Below, one piece after another: positions 9,195 through 18,769 of a stretch of DNA of 64,000 bases. The DNA lies in assembly GCF_900446215.1 (NCBI RefSeq), contig NZ_UAQZ01000001.1:1612001-1676000 (forward strand). Direction: 5' to 3'. The position numbers and the translations under genes are program-made. Position 1 is the first letter of the stretch; each line of letters begins with the position of its first letter. The DNA is from Burkholderia cenocepacia. Its GTDB lineage: Bacteria > Pseudomonadota > Gammaproteobacteria > Burkholderiales > Burkholderiaceae. The notes beneath the pieces were generated by a model. It searched no databases. It saw only the letters and a list, made by a program, of their open reading frames with translations, and had not been told where the DNA came from.

Positions 9195-10358
9195 TTACGC
9201 TGCGTGGTTTCTGACGTCGGTGAACGCGGCGAGCCCCGTGTACAGATCGTCGATCAGCAGCTCGGGGGCTTCGAGTCCGATCGACAGGCGCACGATCGGC
9301 TGGTCGGTCAGCGGGAACCGGCGCTGCGCCTGCAGCGGCGCCGGGTAGTACGCGGCGAGGCTGTGGACGCCGCCCCAGCTCGCGCCGATCGCGAAGTGGC
9401 GCAGCGCATCGAAGAACGCGGTGAACGCGGCTTCCGGCGCGGGTTCGAGCATCAGCGAAAACAGGCAGCCGTTGCCGGAGAAATCGCGCTTCCAGATCGC
9501 GTGCCCCGCGTCGGACGGCAGTGCGGGAAACAGCACCTGGCGAACCGCCGGATGCGATTCGAGCGCCTGCGCGACGCGCAGCGCCGCCGCGCTTTGCGCA
9601 TCGAAGCGCACCTTCAGGGTGTCGAGGCCGCGCAACACGAGGAAACAGTCGTCGGGGCTCGCCTGCTGACCGAGGATGCTCTGCGTCTCGCGCAGCGTCT
9701 CGTAGTAGCCGAAGTCGTTCATGCTGATCGCGCCGAGCAGCAGATCGGAGTGACCGCCGAACAGCTTCGTGGCCGCTTCGACGCTCAGGTCCACGCCATG
9801 TTCGAGCGGTCGAAACGCGAGCGGGCTGGCCCACGTGTTGTCCATCATCGTCATGATGCGATGGCGGCGCGCGACGTCGACGATCGCCGGCACGTCCGGC
9901 ATTTCCATCGTCACCGTGCCCGGCGATTCCATGCAGATCATCCGCGTATTCGGTTTCACGTACCGCTCGATGTCGGCGCCGATCGCCGGTTCGTACAGCT
10001 CGACGTCCACGTCGAACAGCGCGAGCCATTTCTGCGCGAAGGTCTTCAGCGCGCCGTAGCACGCGGCCGACACGAGCAGGTGATCGCCGCCGCGCACGAA
10101 GCCCATCACGGACGTCATCAGCGCGGCCTGCCCGGACGGCGCCAGCACGCAGTGCGCGCCGCCTTCGAGCACGGCGATGCGGCGCTCCAGTTCGCGCGCG
10201 GTCGGCGTGCCGGTGATGCCGTAGCTGTAGCCGTCGGGCTGGCGTTCCTTGCGGCGGGCGAAATCGTCGAGCGAGTCGAATACGACGGTCGAGGCACGCA
10301 TGACCGCCGGCGACAGGCTGCGGAACGGTTGCGGAGGGAGCGGCGGGGTGGTCGTCAT
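9195..10358 (-). CDS. Cys/Met metabolism PLP enzyme, cystathionine beta-lyase-like
   Basis: 387 residues of the Cys/Met-metabolism PLP family. Visible are the YGITGTPTARELERRIAVLE segment, the PLP-phosphate-binding APSGQAALM, the Asp of MMDNTWASP, and the PLP lysine in VEAATKLFGGHSDLLLG. Length and motifs fit cystathionine beta-lyase (releases homocysteine, pyruvate and ammonia), but members also cleave cystine or other sulfur compounds, so exact specificity is uncertain. It is first in a minus-strand operon followed by the ABC importer genes, and divergent from a LysR regulator 108 bases away. Confidence 0.88.
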   Translation of the reverse strand: MTTTPPLPPQPFRSLSPAVMRASTVVFDSLDDFARRKERQPDGYSYGITGTPTARELERRIAVLEGGAHCVLAPSGQAALMTSVMGFVRGGDHLLVSAACYGALKTFAQKWLALFDVDVELYEPAIGADIERYVKPNTRMICMESPGTVTMEMPDVPAIVDVARRHRIMTMMDNTWASPLAFRPLEHGVDLSVEAATKLFGGHSDLLLGAISMNDFGYYETLRETQSILGQQASPDDCFLVLRGLDTLKVRFDAQSAAALRVAQALESHPAVRQVLFPALPSDAGHAIWKRDFSGNGCLFSLMLEPAPEAAFTAFFDALRHFAIGASWGGVHSLAAYYPAPLQAQRRFPLTDQPIVRLSIGLEAPELLIDDLYTGLAAFTDVRNHAA

Positions 10359-10466
10359 GATGCGGGTCGGGACTCCATGGCTGGAAACGGGATGACAAGC
10401 AGTTTTACTTTCGCGCCGGTTTGCAGCAACATCGGAAATAATTAGGTTGATAAGCCGGAGTTATAG

Positions 10467-11420
10467 GTGAGCGTGCGCGATATCGAGGTGTTCCGGGCGG
10501 TGATGAACGCCGGCAGTACCAGCAAGGCGGCCGGCGTGCTGGAGATTTCGCAGCCGGCGGTGAGCCAGTCGATCCGGCGGCTCGAGGGCATGGCCGGGTT
10601 CCGCCTGTTCGAGCGCGTGCGCAGCCGGCTCGTGCCGACGCAGGAGGCCGTCGCGCTGATGCGCGACGTCGACCGGTACTTTCTCGGCTTCGAGGTGATC
10701 GAACACCGGATCCGCAGCCTGCGTTCGTATGGGTTGGGGCGCCTCGCGATCGCGTCGCTGCCCGCGCTCGGCACCGGCTTCCTGCCGCGCGTGATCGCGT
10801 CGTTCGACGCGGCGGCGCGCGACGTGCAGATTTCGCTGCAGGTGATGAGCTCCCGCGAGGTTCACGAGAAGGTGTCGGCCGGGCAGGTCGATTTCGGGCT
10901 GATGTCCGACGAGATGTCGATGGCCGGGCTCGAGCACTCGTCGTTCGTCAGCATGCCCGGTGTCGCGGTGATGAATGCCGCGCACCCGCTGGCGGCGAAA
11001 AGCGTGATCAAGGCCGACGATCTGTCGCAGGCGCCGTTCATCGCGCTGAACCCGGAGGACAGCACGCGGTTGCGGCTCGAAACGCAGTTGCGCGGGCTCG
11101 GCGTCGTGCTGAAGCCGCTGGTCGAAACGCCTTATTCGCATACCGTATGCGAACTCGCGCTGGCCGGCGTGGGCGTCGGTTTCGCGCATCCGCTGGTGGC
11201 GCTCGACTTCGCACAGCGCGGGCTCGTGGTCCGGCCGTTCGACGTCGATGTCGCGTTTACCGGCGTGCTGGTGTTTCGTCCGGGTACGCCGATGTCGGAG
11301 AACGCGCGCGTGTTTCTCCAGCACATGCGGATCCAGCTGGAGGCCGACCGGCATGCGCTGGCGGCGTTGTCAGGCAGGAAGGGGCGGGGTAGTGCGCGGG
11401 GGCCGGGCGGTGGCGGTTGA
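10467..11420 (+). CDS. LysR-family regulator, probable controller of the sulfur cluster
   Basis: 317 residues: winged HTH at about 3-62 (NAGSTSKAAGVLEISQPAVS) followed by a LysR substrate-binding domain. Translation probably begins at GTG 10467 with CCGGAG six bases upstream. The protein ends in a Gly/Arg-rich tail. It is divergent from the cystathionine lyase/cystine importer operon, the usual arrangement for a LysR activator of the opposite operon; the 108-base spacer contains the AT-rich ATAATTAGGTTGATAA. The inducer is unknown. Confidence 0.9.
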   Translation: MSVRDIEVFRAVMNAGSTSKAAGVLEISQPAVSQSIRRLEGMAGFRLFERVRSRLVPTQEAVALMRDVDRYFLGFEVIEHRIRSLRSYGLGRLAIASLPALGTGFLPRVIASFDAAARDVQISLQVMSSREVHEKVSAGQVDFGLMSDEMSMAGLEHSSFVSMPGVAVMNAAHPLAAKSVIKADDLSQAPFIALNPEDSTRLRLETQLRGLGVVLKPLVETPYSHTVCELALAGVGVGFAHPLVALDFAQRGLVVRPFDVDVAFTGVLVFRPGTPMSENARVFLQHMRIQLEADRHALAALSGRKGRGSARGPGGGG

Positions 11421-11782
11421 ATCGACAGCTGCTCGGGGGCCGTCCACCGATATCCCGATGTCCATGAGGGATTCCCCCGTAGCACGTGGCCACGCGCCCG
11501 TTCGACGCGGTACCCGTTCGCTCCGCGCGTTCCGGTAGCGCCTCCCGGTCCGCCGCGCCCGATTGTTTGCGTTTCGCGAATGGCGCGTTCGCCGGTTGTT
11601 CCATACCCGATCGGCGTCCGCGCACCTATCGTGGTGGCGTCGGCCGAGCCCGTTCGATGCGTCGAATCGGGACGCCGGCCGGCACTTCCTCGCGATTCGC
11701 GTCGCACACAAAAACCATCGGACACGAACCGTGCGCAGGCGCTGCGGCGCGCGCGGGCGAACCGGCGTCCACGGAGACGGAC
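11421..11782. other. Leader region before the hydroquinone cluster transporter
   Basis: 362 bases between the LysR gene and the MFS gene on the same strand. No gene seen. It holds the reverse-strand copy of a 16-bp box also found upstream of the dioxygenase genes (listed separately). Confidence 0.5.
11566..11581 (-). promoter_or_regulatory. Box ATTCGCGAAACGCAAA, copy 1 (upstream of the transporter)
   Basis: Read on the minus strand this 16-mer is identical to 14101-14116, which precedes the dioxygenase genes. It contains the palindrome TTCGCGAA. Its position before both plus-strand units of the hydroquinone cluster makes it a candidate site for the LysR regulator encoded between them. Confidence 0.55.
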
Positions 11783-13036
11783 ATGAAAGCAAACGAGTGG
11801 GATACCTCATACGAGTGGAAGGCGGTCACGCTGCTGGCGCTCGGTTTCGGGCTGGTCGGCCTCGACCGCTGGCTCATCGCGCCGCTGTTTCCTTCGATCA
11901 TGAAGGACCTGAACCTGAACGCGCAGGACGTCGGCAACTGCATCGGCGTGCTCGGCCTGTCGTGGGGCATCTTCGCCGCGCTGATGGGCGGCATCTCGGA
12001 CAAGATCGGTCGCCGGAAGGTGCTGATTCCGGCCATCATCGCGTTCTCGCTGCTGTCGGGCTTCTCGGGGCTCGCGGGCGGGTTGCTCGGCCTGATGGCG
12101 ATTCGCGGGCTGATGGGCGTCGCGGAAGGCTCGTTCTGTCCGACGAGTTTTGCCGCGACGGCCGATGCGTCGCATCCGCGGCGGCGCGGCCTGAACCTCG
12201 GCCTGCAGCAAAGCGGCTTCGCGCTGTTCGGGCTCGCGCTGTCGCCGATCATCGCCACGCAGTTGCTCGGTTTCGTGTCGTGGCGCTGGGTCTTCGCGCT
12301 CGTGGCCGTGCCCGGCCTGGTCCTCGGCGCGATCATGGTGTTCGTGATTCGCGAGCCGAAGGTCGCGCAGGACGTCGCGTCGGAGCATGCGCCCGCGTCG
12401 CTCGGCCACGTGCTCAAGCGCCGCAACATCCTCGTGGCGATGGCCGCGCTGTGCTGCGCGATGACCGGCGTCTTCGTGCTCGGCGCGCTGCTGCCGCTGT
12501 ACCTGACCGATTACCTGTCGCTCGGCACGCAGAAGATGGGCCTCGTCGTATCCGCGATCGGCTTCGGCGGCTTTCTCGGCCAGTTCGGCCTGCCCGGCCT
12601 GTCCGATCTGGTCGGCCGCCGCATCGCCAGCATCGTCGGCTTCGCGGGCACGGCCGTGATGCTCTACGTGTTCCGCGGCCTCGGCCCGCAGCCGCTCGCG
12701 CTGTTCGGCGTGCTGTTCGTCGCGTCGTTCTTCACGCTCGGGCTGGTGTCGCTGCTGTCCGGCCCGGTCGCGACCGAGGCCGCGCCGGTCGGCCTCGTGT
12801 CCACGTCCATCGGCGTGGTGGTCGGCGTCGGCGAGATCTTCGGCGGCGGCATCGCGCCGGCGATGGGCGGCTACGTGGCCGCACACTTTGGCATCCAGAA
12901 CATCCTGTGGCTGCCGATGGCCTCGGTGCTGCTCGGCATCGTGGTCAGCCTGCTGCTGAAGGAAACCGCGCCGGCCGTGCTGCAGCGCCGCGCGATCGTG
13001 CAGCCGGAGCTGGCCGCCGGAGAGCAAGCGCGGTAA
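11783..13036 (+). CDS. MFS transporter, probable aromatic compound uptake
   Basis: 417 residues, twelve predicted membrane segments, with the MFS loop 2-3 signature GGISDKIGRRKVL and its repeat GLSDLVGRRIAS after helix 8. The overall pattern fits aromatic acid/H+ symporters or related organic anion carriers. ATG 11783 is chosen over longer in-frame starts because GGAGACGG precedes it by five bases. It precedes the LysR and dioxygenase genes and shares the 16-bp box with them, so import of hydroquinone or a precursor is inferred. Confidence 0.85.
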   Translation: MKANEWDTSYEWKAVTLLALGFGLVGLDRWLIAPLFPSIMKDLNLNAQDVGNCIGVLGLSWGIFAALMGGISDKIGRRKVLIPAIIAFSLLSGFSGLAGGLLGLMAIRGLMGVAEGSFCPTSFAATADASHPRRRGLNLGLQQSGFALFGLALSPIIATQLLGFVSWRWVFALVAVPGLVLGAIMVFVIREPKVAQDVASEHAPASLGHVLKRRNILVAMAALCCAMTGVFVLGALLPLYLTDYLSLGTQKMGLVVSAIGFGGFLGQFGLPGLSDLVGRRIASIVGFAGTAVMLYVFRGLGPQPLALFGVLFVASFFTLGLVSLLSGPVATEAAPVGLVSTSIGVVVGVGEIFGGGIAPAMGGYVAAHFGIQNILWLPMASVLLGIVVSLLLKETAPAVLQRRAIVQPELAAGEQAR

Positions 13037-13158
13037 TGCCGGTGTCGATGGGTCGGGCGATTGACATCGATTTCGCGACACAGTGACGCCTTTCGCATGA
13101 CACCGCCTTGTATCCGCACAGGTAGACTGCCGGTTTCGCTGTCGAAAAAGGGCGCGGT

Positions 13159-14088
13159 ATGGACCGGTTTCTGAGCATCGAGGCATTCGTGAGGGTCGCG
13201 GAGGCGAGCAGCTTCGCCGAGGCGGCGCGGCAGCTGGGTGTGACGAGTTCGGTCGTGACGAACCGCATCCAGCAACTGGAGAAGTTCGTCAACGCGCCGT
13301 TGTTTCACCGCAGCACGCGCCACGTGCGGCTGTCCGAAGTCGGCGAAACGTTTTACCGCGAGTGCGCCGAGGTGGTGGGCCGCGTCAACGAGCTGACCGA
13401 CCAGATGCGCGAGCTGCGCGCGACACCGACCGGGCGGCTGCGCATCCAGATGCTGCCCGGCTTCGCGCTCGATCACTTCGGCAAGCCGCTCGCCGCGTTC
13501 AACCAGCGTTATCCGGGCATCCAGCTCGACATCATCGTCAACGATCGCGTCGTCGACCCCGTCGAAGAAGGGTTCGACATCGCGTTCCAGATCTTCCCGC
13601 CGATTTCCGAGTCGCTGATCGAGCGACGGCTGTTCACGGTCCGGCGCCTCTTCTGTGCCGCGCCCGCGTATGTCGACGCGCATGGTGCACCACAACATCC
13701 GCGCGATCTGCTGCAACACACGACGGCGCTGTATTCGGGCTACCCGTCGCGCAACCGCTGGACGATGACGCGCGGCGACGAGGTCGTCGAGATGGAGTTG
13801 CCGGGCATGATTCGCTCGAACTCCGTTCATCTGTTGCGCGAATACGCGCTGACCGGCGGCGGGGTCGTCTGCCTGCCCACGCTCGTGGCCAGCGACGCGC
13901 TCGTCGCGGGCCGCCTGGTGCCGATCCTGACCGACTACCAGCTCGCGCCGCTGAGCTTCGCCGCCGTCTATCCCGCCACGCAGCGACAGGCGTTGAAGGT
14001 GAAGGCCTTGGTCGAGTTCCTCGCGGAATACATCGGCGACGAATCGCCGTGGGACCGGCCGCTGCTGGCGCGCGGCTGGGTACGCTGA
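13159..14088 (+). CDS. LysR-family regulator of the hydroquinone cluster (inferred)
   Basis: 309 residues: HTH at about 2-60 (SSFAEAARQLGVTSSVVTNR) and a C-terminal effector domain of the subgroup with the TGRLRI linker and GPxx-like substrate pocket. It lies between the transporter and the dioxygenase genes, all on one strand, so it is likely the pathway regulator; a partial match to the shared box (TTCGCGACAC at 13072-13081) sits upstream of its own start, consistent with autoregulation. The inducer (hydroquinone or a ring-cleavage product) is not known. Confidence 0.88.
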   Translation: MDRFLSIEAFVRVAEASSFAEAARQLGVTSSVVTNRIQQLEKFVNAPLFHRSTRHVRLSEVGETFYRECAEVVGRVNELTDQMRELRATPTGRLRIQMLPGFALDHFGKPLAAFNQRYPGIQLDIIVNDRVVDPVEEGFDIAFQIFPPISESLIERRLFTVRRLFCAAPAYVDAHGAPQHPRDLLQHTTALYSGYPSRNRWTMTRGDEVVEMELPGMIRSNSVHLLREYALTGGGVVCLPTLVASDALVAGRLVPILTDYQLAPLSFAAVYPATQRQALKVKALVEFLAEYIGDESPWDRPLLARGWVR

Positions 14089-14100
14089 CCCGCGCGGATT

Positions 14101-14116
14101 ATTCGCGAAACGCAAA
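14101..14116 (+). promoter_or_regulatory. Box ATTCGCGAAACGCAAA, copy 2 (upstream of the dioxygenase genes)
   Basis: Identical 16-mer, in opposite orientation, to the box upstream of the MFS gene. It lies 87 bases before the small dioxygenase subunit start, where a LysR activator would bind. Confidence 0.6.
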
Positions 14117-14203
14117 TGCCGTAATCGCCATCCGTTGCCTTGTTGCTGGTGTGCGTTGCCCCTAGAGTGGAATCCAACAAGCGGTTCAACTCAGGAGACA
14201 GAC

Positions 14204-14698
14204 ATGACCAGCACGGCATTCCACACCGTCTTCGGTTCGCTCGACGGTTACCGGAAGGGCGAGATCGAAATCACCAGCGGCAGCGCGCAGCACTACGCCT
14301 TCTCGAACGTCTTCGAGGTGGCGTCGAAGTCGGCCCCTTACGAAAAGGTCGTCGCCGGCAAGAACCTCGAATACGTGATCGAAGTGCTGCGGACCGACGG
14401 CCAGTCGCCGTGGTTCGCGTGCGCGCACGACGAGTTCACGATCCAGATGGACGGCGAAGTCCGGATCGACTTCATCAAGCTCGACCACCCGCCGCAAGCG
14501 GGCCGCGGCACCGTGAGCGCAGGCGCGCATCCGGCCGGCCGAAACATGGGGTACGTCGTGTTGCGCAACGGGCATCAGGCGCTGTTGCCGGCCGGCTGTG
14601 CGTATCGCTTCACCGCGAGCCGGCCGGGCGTCGCGCTCGTCCAGACCGTGCTCGGCGAACTGTCCGTCGAGAAGTGGGCCGAGATCTGCCTGCACTGA
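14204..14698 (+). CDS. hapC: Hydroquinone 1,2-dioxygenase, small subunit
   Basis: 164 residues, about 18 kDa, matching the small subunit of two-component hydroquinone 1,2-dioxygenases (HapC/PnpC/HqdA). The fold appears cupin-like: GYVVLRNGHQALLPAGCAYRF is a typical cupin strand pair, but the metal site of the enzyme is in the large subunit. ATG 14204 has CAGGAGAC just upstream. It is followed 37 bases later by the large subunit, then by the two enzymes completing the pathway to 3-oxoadipate, which together make the assignment secure. The complex is cytoplasmic. Confidence 0.88.
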   Translation: MTSTAFHTVFGSLDGYRKGEIEITSGSAQHYAFSNVFEVASKSAPYEKVVAGKNLEYVIEVLRTDGQSPWFACAHDEFTIQMDGEVRIDFIKLDHPPQAGRGTVSAGAHPAGRNMGYVVLRNGHQALLPAGCAYRFTASRPGVALVQTVLGELSVEKWAEICLH

Positions 14699-14735
14699 CC
14701 GTCCGACCGCATTCGACTATTCCAGGAGACACGTT

Positions 14736-15755
14736 ATGGCCACCCTCGAGACCCTCGACCTTTCCACGGGCTTCGCCGCCGATCTGGTGCGATCGACCGA
14801 AGCCGATGCCGTCACCGGCTACCGCCGCTTTCAGCTCGGCGAATTCGCATTCCAGCGCGACGAATATTTCGTGAAGATCAGCTGGCCCGCGAAAGGCCAG
14901 ACCCGCACGCATGCGATGCCGGCCGACGCATTCCTGCGCGCGATGATGCGCGACGTCGCGTGGGGCTTCTTCTACGGCTGGGTGAATTTCGACCACGTAT
15001 TCGGCACGCGCAATCACTACGGCAAGGTCGACATGTATGCGGGCACCTTCAACGGCATTCTGAAGGACGCCGGCGTCGACTACACCGAGACCTTCGACAC
15101 GCCGACGATCATGGCGACCTTCAAGGCGATGCTGCACGACTGGACCAACGAAGGCTTCGACCCGTTCGCGGCGCCCGAGGAAACGGGCACGGCGTTCGGC
15201 CGCAAGCACGGCGACAACGGCGCGGCGATCGAGCGCACGCGGATCGCGACGCGCCGCATGCCGGGGCTCGAAGGCGACTCGCCGTTGCGCGACGACCTGC
15301 CGGTCAACCGCGCGTTTCTCGACGTCGCGCAGGACGAGCCGGAAGTGCACGTCGAGCCGGGCTTCGAGGGCGAGCTGCACGCGTTCAACCTGTTCAAGTA
15401 CCTGTCGCGCTCGGACGTGACGTGGAATCCGTCGGTCACGTCGGTGTGCGGGCGCAGCCTGTTCTGCCCGACCACCGAGGAATTCATCCTGCCGGTCTTC
15501 CACGGCAACGACCGCGTCGAATGGTTCCTGCAACTGTCCGACGAAATCGTGTGGGATATCGGCGACAAGAACACCGGCGCGCCGCGCGCCCGCATCACGA
15601 TGCGGGCCGGTGACATCTGCGCGATGCCGGCCGATATCCGGCACCAGGGATATTCGACGAAGCGCTCGATGCTGCTGGTCTGGGAAAACGCGACGCCGGA
15701 TCTGCCGCAACGCTACGAGAGCGGCGAGCTCGCGCCGTACCCGATCGCGTTCTAG
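14736..15755 (+). CDS. hapD: Hydroquinone 1,2-dioxygenase, large (iron-binding) subunit
   Basis: 339 residues, about 38 kDa. The enzyme opens hydroquinone between carbons 1 and 2 to give 4-hydroxymuconic semialdehyde using Fe(II). The cupin motif FHGNDRVEWF supplies His256, Asn258 and Glu262, and DIRHQGYS supplies His303; these positions coincide with the iron ligands I recall for the p-nitrophenol pathway enzyme PnpD, so the active site looks intact. ATG 14736 follows CCAGGAGAC. The small subunit gene is 37 bases upstream and the dehydrogenase 50 bases downstream. No gene producing hydroquinone is visible in the window. Confidence 0.92.
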   Translation: MATLETLDLSTGFAADLVRSTEADAVTGYRRFQLGEFAFQRDEYFVKISWPAKGQTRTHAMPADAFLRAMMRDVAWGFFYGWVNFDHVFGTRNHYGKVDMYAGTFNGILKDAGVDYTETFDTPTIMATFKAMLHDWTNEGFDPFAAPEETGTAFGRKHGDNGAAIERTRIATRRMPGLEGDSPLRDDLPVNRAFLDVAQDEPEVHVEPGFEGELHAFNLFKYLSRSDVTWNPSVTSVCGRSLFCPTTEEFILPVFHGNDRVEWFLQLSDEIVWDIGDKNTGAPRARITMRAGDICAMPADIRHQGYSTKRSMLLVWENATPDLPQRYESGELAPYPIAF

Positions 15756-15805
15756 GCCGCGCGTCAGTGTCTGCTTCCGCTTCCGCATTACACCGAGGAC
15801 GATTC

Positions 15806-17272
15806 ATGCAAACCCAACTCTTCATCGACGGGCGCTTCGTTGACGCCGTCGATCGCGGCACGATCGACGTGCTGAACCCGCACGATGGCTCCGTCATCAC
15901 GAAGATCGCGGCTGCCACCGCGGCGGACGTCGATCTGGCCGTCGACGCCGCGACGCGCGCCTTCCCGGCCTGGTCGGCGATGCCGGCCGCCGAGCGCGGC
16001 CGCCTGCTGCTGCGCCTGGCCGATGCGATCGAAGCGAACACGGAAGCGCTGGCGCAGCTCGAATCGCTGGACACCGGCCACCCGATTCGCGATTCGCGGG
16101 CGCTCGACGTGCCGCGCACGGCGGCCTGCTTCCGCTATTTCGGCGGCATGGCCGACAAGCTGCAAGGCTCGGTGATACCGGTCGACACCGGCTTCCTGAA
16201 CTACGTGCAGCGCGCGCCGATCGGCGTGGTCGGCCAGATCGTGCCGTGGAATTTTCCGCTGATGTTCACGAGCTGGAAGATGGGCCCGGCGCTGGCGGCC
16301 GGCAACACGGTGGTGCTCAAGCCGTCGGAAATCACGCCGCTGTCGACGTTGCGCATCGTCGAGCTGATGGCCGAGGTCGGATTTCCTGCCGGCGTCGTCA
16401 ACATCGTGCCCGGCTACGGCCATACGGCCGGCCAGCGGCTCGCCGAACATCCGGGCGTCGGCAAGATCGCGTTCACCGGCTCGACGGCGACCGGCCGGCG
16501 AATCGTCGAAGCATCGCAGGGCAACCTGAAGCGCGTGCAACTGGAACTGGGCGGCAAGGGCGCCAACATCGTGTTCGACGATGCCAACCTCGACGCGGCC
16601 ATCAACGGCGCCGCGTGGGCGATCTTCCACAACCAGGGGCAGGCGTGTATCGCGGGGTCGCGTCTGGTGCTGCACGAACGCATCGCGGACGCGTTTCTCG
16701 AACGCTTCGTCGCGCTCGCGTCGTCGATCCGGATCGGCAATCCGCTCGACCCGAATACCGAAATGGGGCCGCTCACGTCGAAGCAGCACCTCGATCGCGT
16801 GCTGTCGTATGTCGACGTCGCGCGCGAGCAGGGCGGCCGCGTGCTGACGGGCGGCAGCGCGCCGCAGGACCCGGCGCTCGCCAATGGCTATTACGTGCGC
16901 CCGACGATCGTCGAGGCGAAGCATGCGACCGACCGCGTCGCGCAGGAAGAAGTGTTCGGCCCGTTCGTCACCGTGCTGCGCTTCGGCAGCGACGACGAAG
17001 CGCTGGCCATCGCCAACGCGACGGAATACGGGCTCGGCAGCGGCCTGTGGACCAACGACCTGTCGCGCGCCCACCGGATGGCGGCGCGGATCGACGCGGG
17101 CATGTGCTGGATCAACTGCTACAAGCGCGTGAATCCGGGCAGCCCGTTCGGCGGCGTCGGCAAGTCGGGCTACGGCCGCGAGATGGGCTTCGAGGCGATG
17201 CACGACTACACGGAAGCGCGCTCGGTGTGGGTCAACGTCGACGGCAACGTGCCGCCGCATTTCAAGCGCTGA
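15806..17272 (+). CDS. 4-Hydroxymuconic semialdehyde dehydrogenase
   Basis: 488-residue NAD(P)-dependent aldehyde dehydrogenase. Catalytic residues are present: Glu247 in QLELGGKGAN and Cys281 in NQGQACIAGSR; the Rossmann motif is FTGSTATG. In this cluster (between hydroquinone dioxygenase and maleylacetate reductase) its job is to oxidise 4-hydroxymuconic semialdehyde to maleylacetate, equivalent to PnpE/HapE-type enzymes. ATG 15806 follows GAGGA by five bases. It ends seven bases before the next start, so the genes are co-transcribed. Confidence 0.9.
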   Translation: MQTQLFIDGRFVDAVDRGTIDVLNPHDGSVITKIAAATAADVDLAVDAATRAFPAWSAMPAAERGRLLLRLADAIEANTEALAQLESLDTGHPIRDSRALDVPRTAACFRYFGGMADKLQGSVIPVDTGFLNYVQRAPIGVVGQIVPWNFPLMFTSWKMGPALAAGNTVVLKPSEITPLSTLRIVELMAEVGFPAGVVNIVPGYGHTAGQRLAEHPGVGKIAFTGSTATGRRIVEASQGNLKRVQLELGGKGANIVFDDANLDAAINGAAWAIFHNQGQACIAGSRLVLHERIADAFLERFVALASSIRIGNPLDPNTEMGPLTSKQHLDRVLSYVDVAREQGGRVLTGGSAPQDPALANGYYVRPTIVEAKHATDRVAQEEVFGPFVTVLRFGSDDEALAIANATEYGLGSGLWTNDLSRAHRMAARIDAGMCWINCYKRVNPGSPFGGVGKSGYGREMGFEAMHDYTEARSVWVNVDGNVPPHFKR

Positions 17273-17279
17273 GGCCCGT

Positions 17280-18347
<1,068 letters not shown>

Positions 18348-18377
18348 ACGCCGGACAGGCGAACGGAGAACGACGTG

Positions 18378-18449
18378 ATGAATGACCAGACCGGCCTGCA
18401 CGGCTTGCACCGCGAAGCGATGTTCTGCTTCGTCCTCGATCGGAGCTGA
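18378..18449 (+). CDS. Putative 23-residue peptide in the hydroquinone operon
   Basis: Translates as a short peptide beginning MNDQTGLHGLHREAMF and ending in VLDRS. CGGAGAA lies a suitable distance before ATG 18378, most codons end in G or C like the surrounding genes, and the stop is five bases before the YciI-like start, which has its own GGAG inside the end of this ORF. It could be a real micropeptide, a coupling leader, or the remnant of a larger gene. It resembles no family I know. Confidence 0.35.
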   Translation: MNDQTGLHGLHREAMFCFVLDRS

Positions 18450-18454
18450 TCGCC

Positions 18455-18766
18455 ATGGCGCGTTTTTTTGCGGTGTTTGCCACCGACCAGCCGGGCATGC
18501 GTGACGTGCGCGACCGCATGCGGCCGATTCACCGGACATATCTGCGCTCGGCGGCCGAGCATGGCGTGTATGTGCGGCTCGGCGGCCCGACGCTGGACCC
18601 GCAGGACGATGCGATGAACGGCACGCTGCTCGTCGTCGAGGCGGACGACATCCATGCGGTGATGCAGTTCATCGGCAACGATCCGTATGTGAAGGAGGGC
18701 CTGTTCTCGCGCGTCGAGGTGCGCCCGTGGGACTGGAGCCTCGGCAACCCCGAGCACAGGGTGTGA
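18455..18766 (+). CDS. YciI-like protein
   Basis: 103 residues of the YCII ferredoxin-like fold: FFAVFATDQPGMRDVRDRMR at the start, the central HGVYVRLGGPTLDP and the closing EVRPWDWSLG are typical of the family. Members occur beside aromatic ring-cleavage genes and are thought to be small lactone or muconate-type enzymes or binding proteins; the exact role is unproven. GGAG lies nine bases before ATG 18455. The stop is three bases from the Rieske gene, so both belong to the hydroquinone operon. Confidence 0.8.
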   Translation: MARFFAVFATDQPGMRDVRDRMRPIHRTYLRSAAEHGVYVRLGGPTLDPQDDAMNGTLLVVEADDIHAVMQFIGNDPYVKEGLFSRVEVRPWDWSLGNPEHRV

Positions 18767-18769
18767 GCG

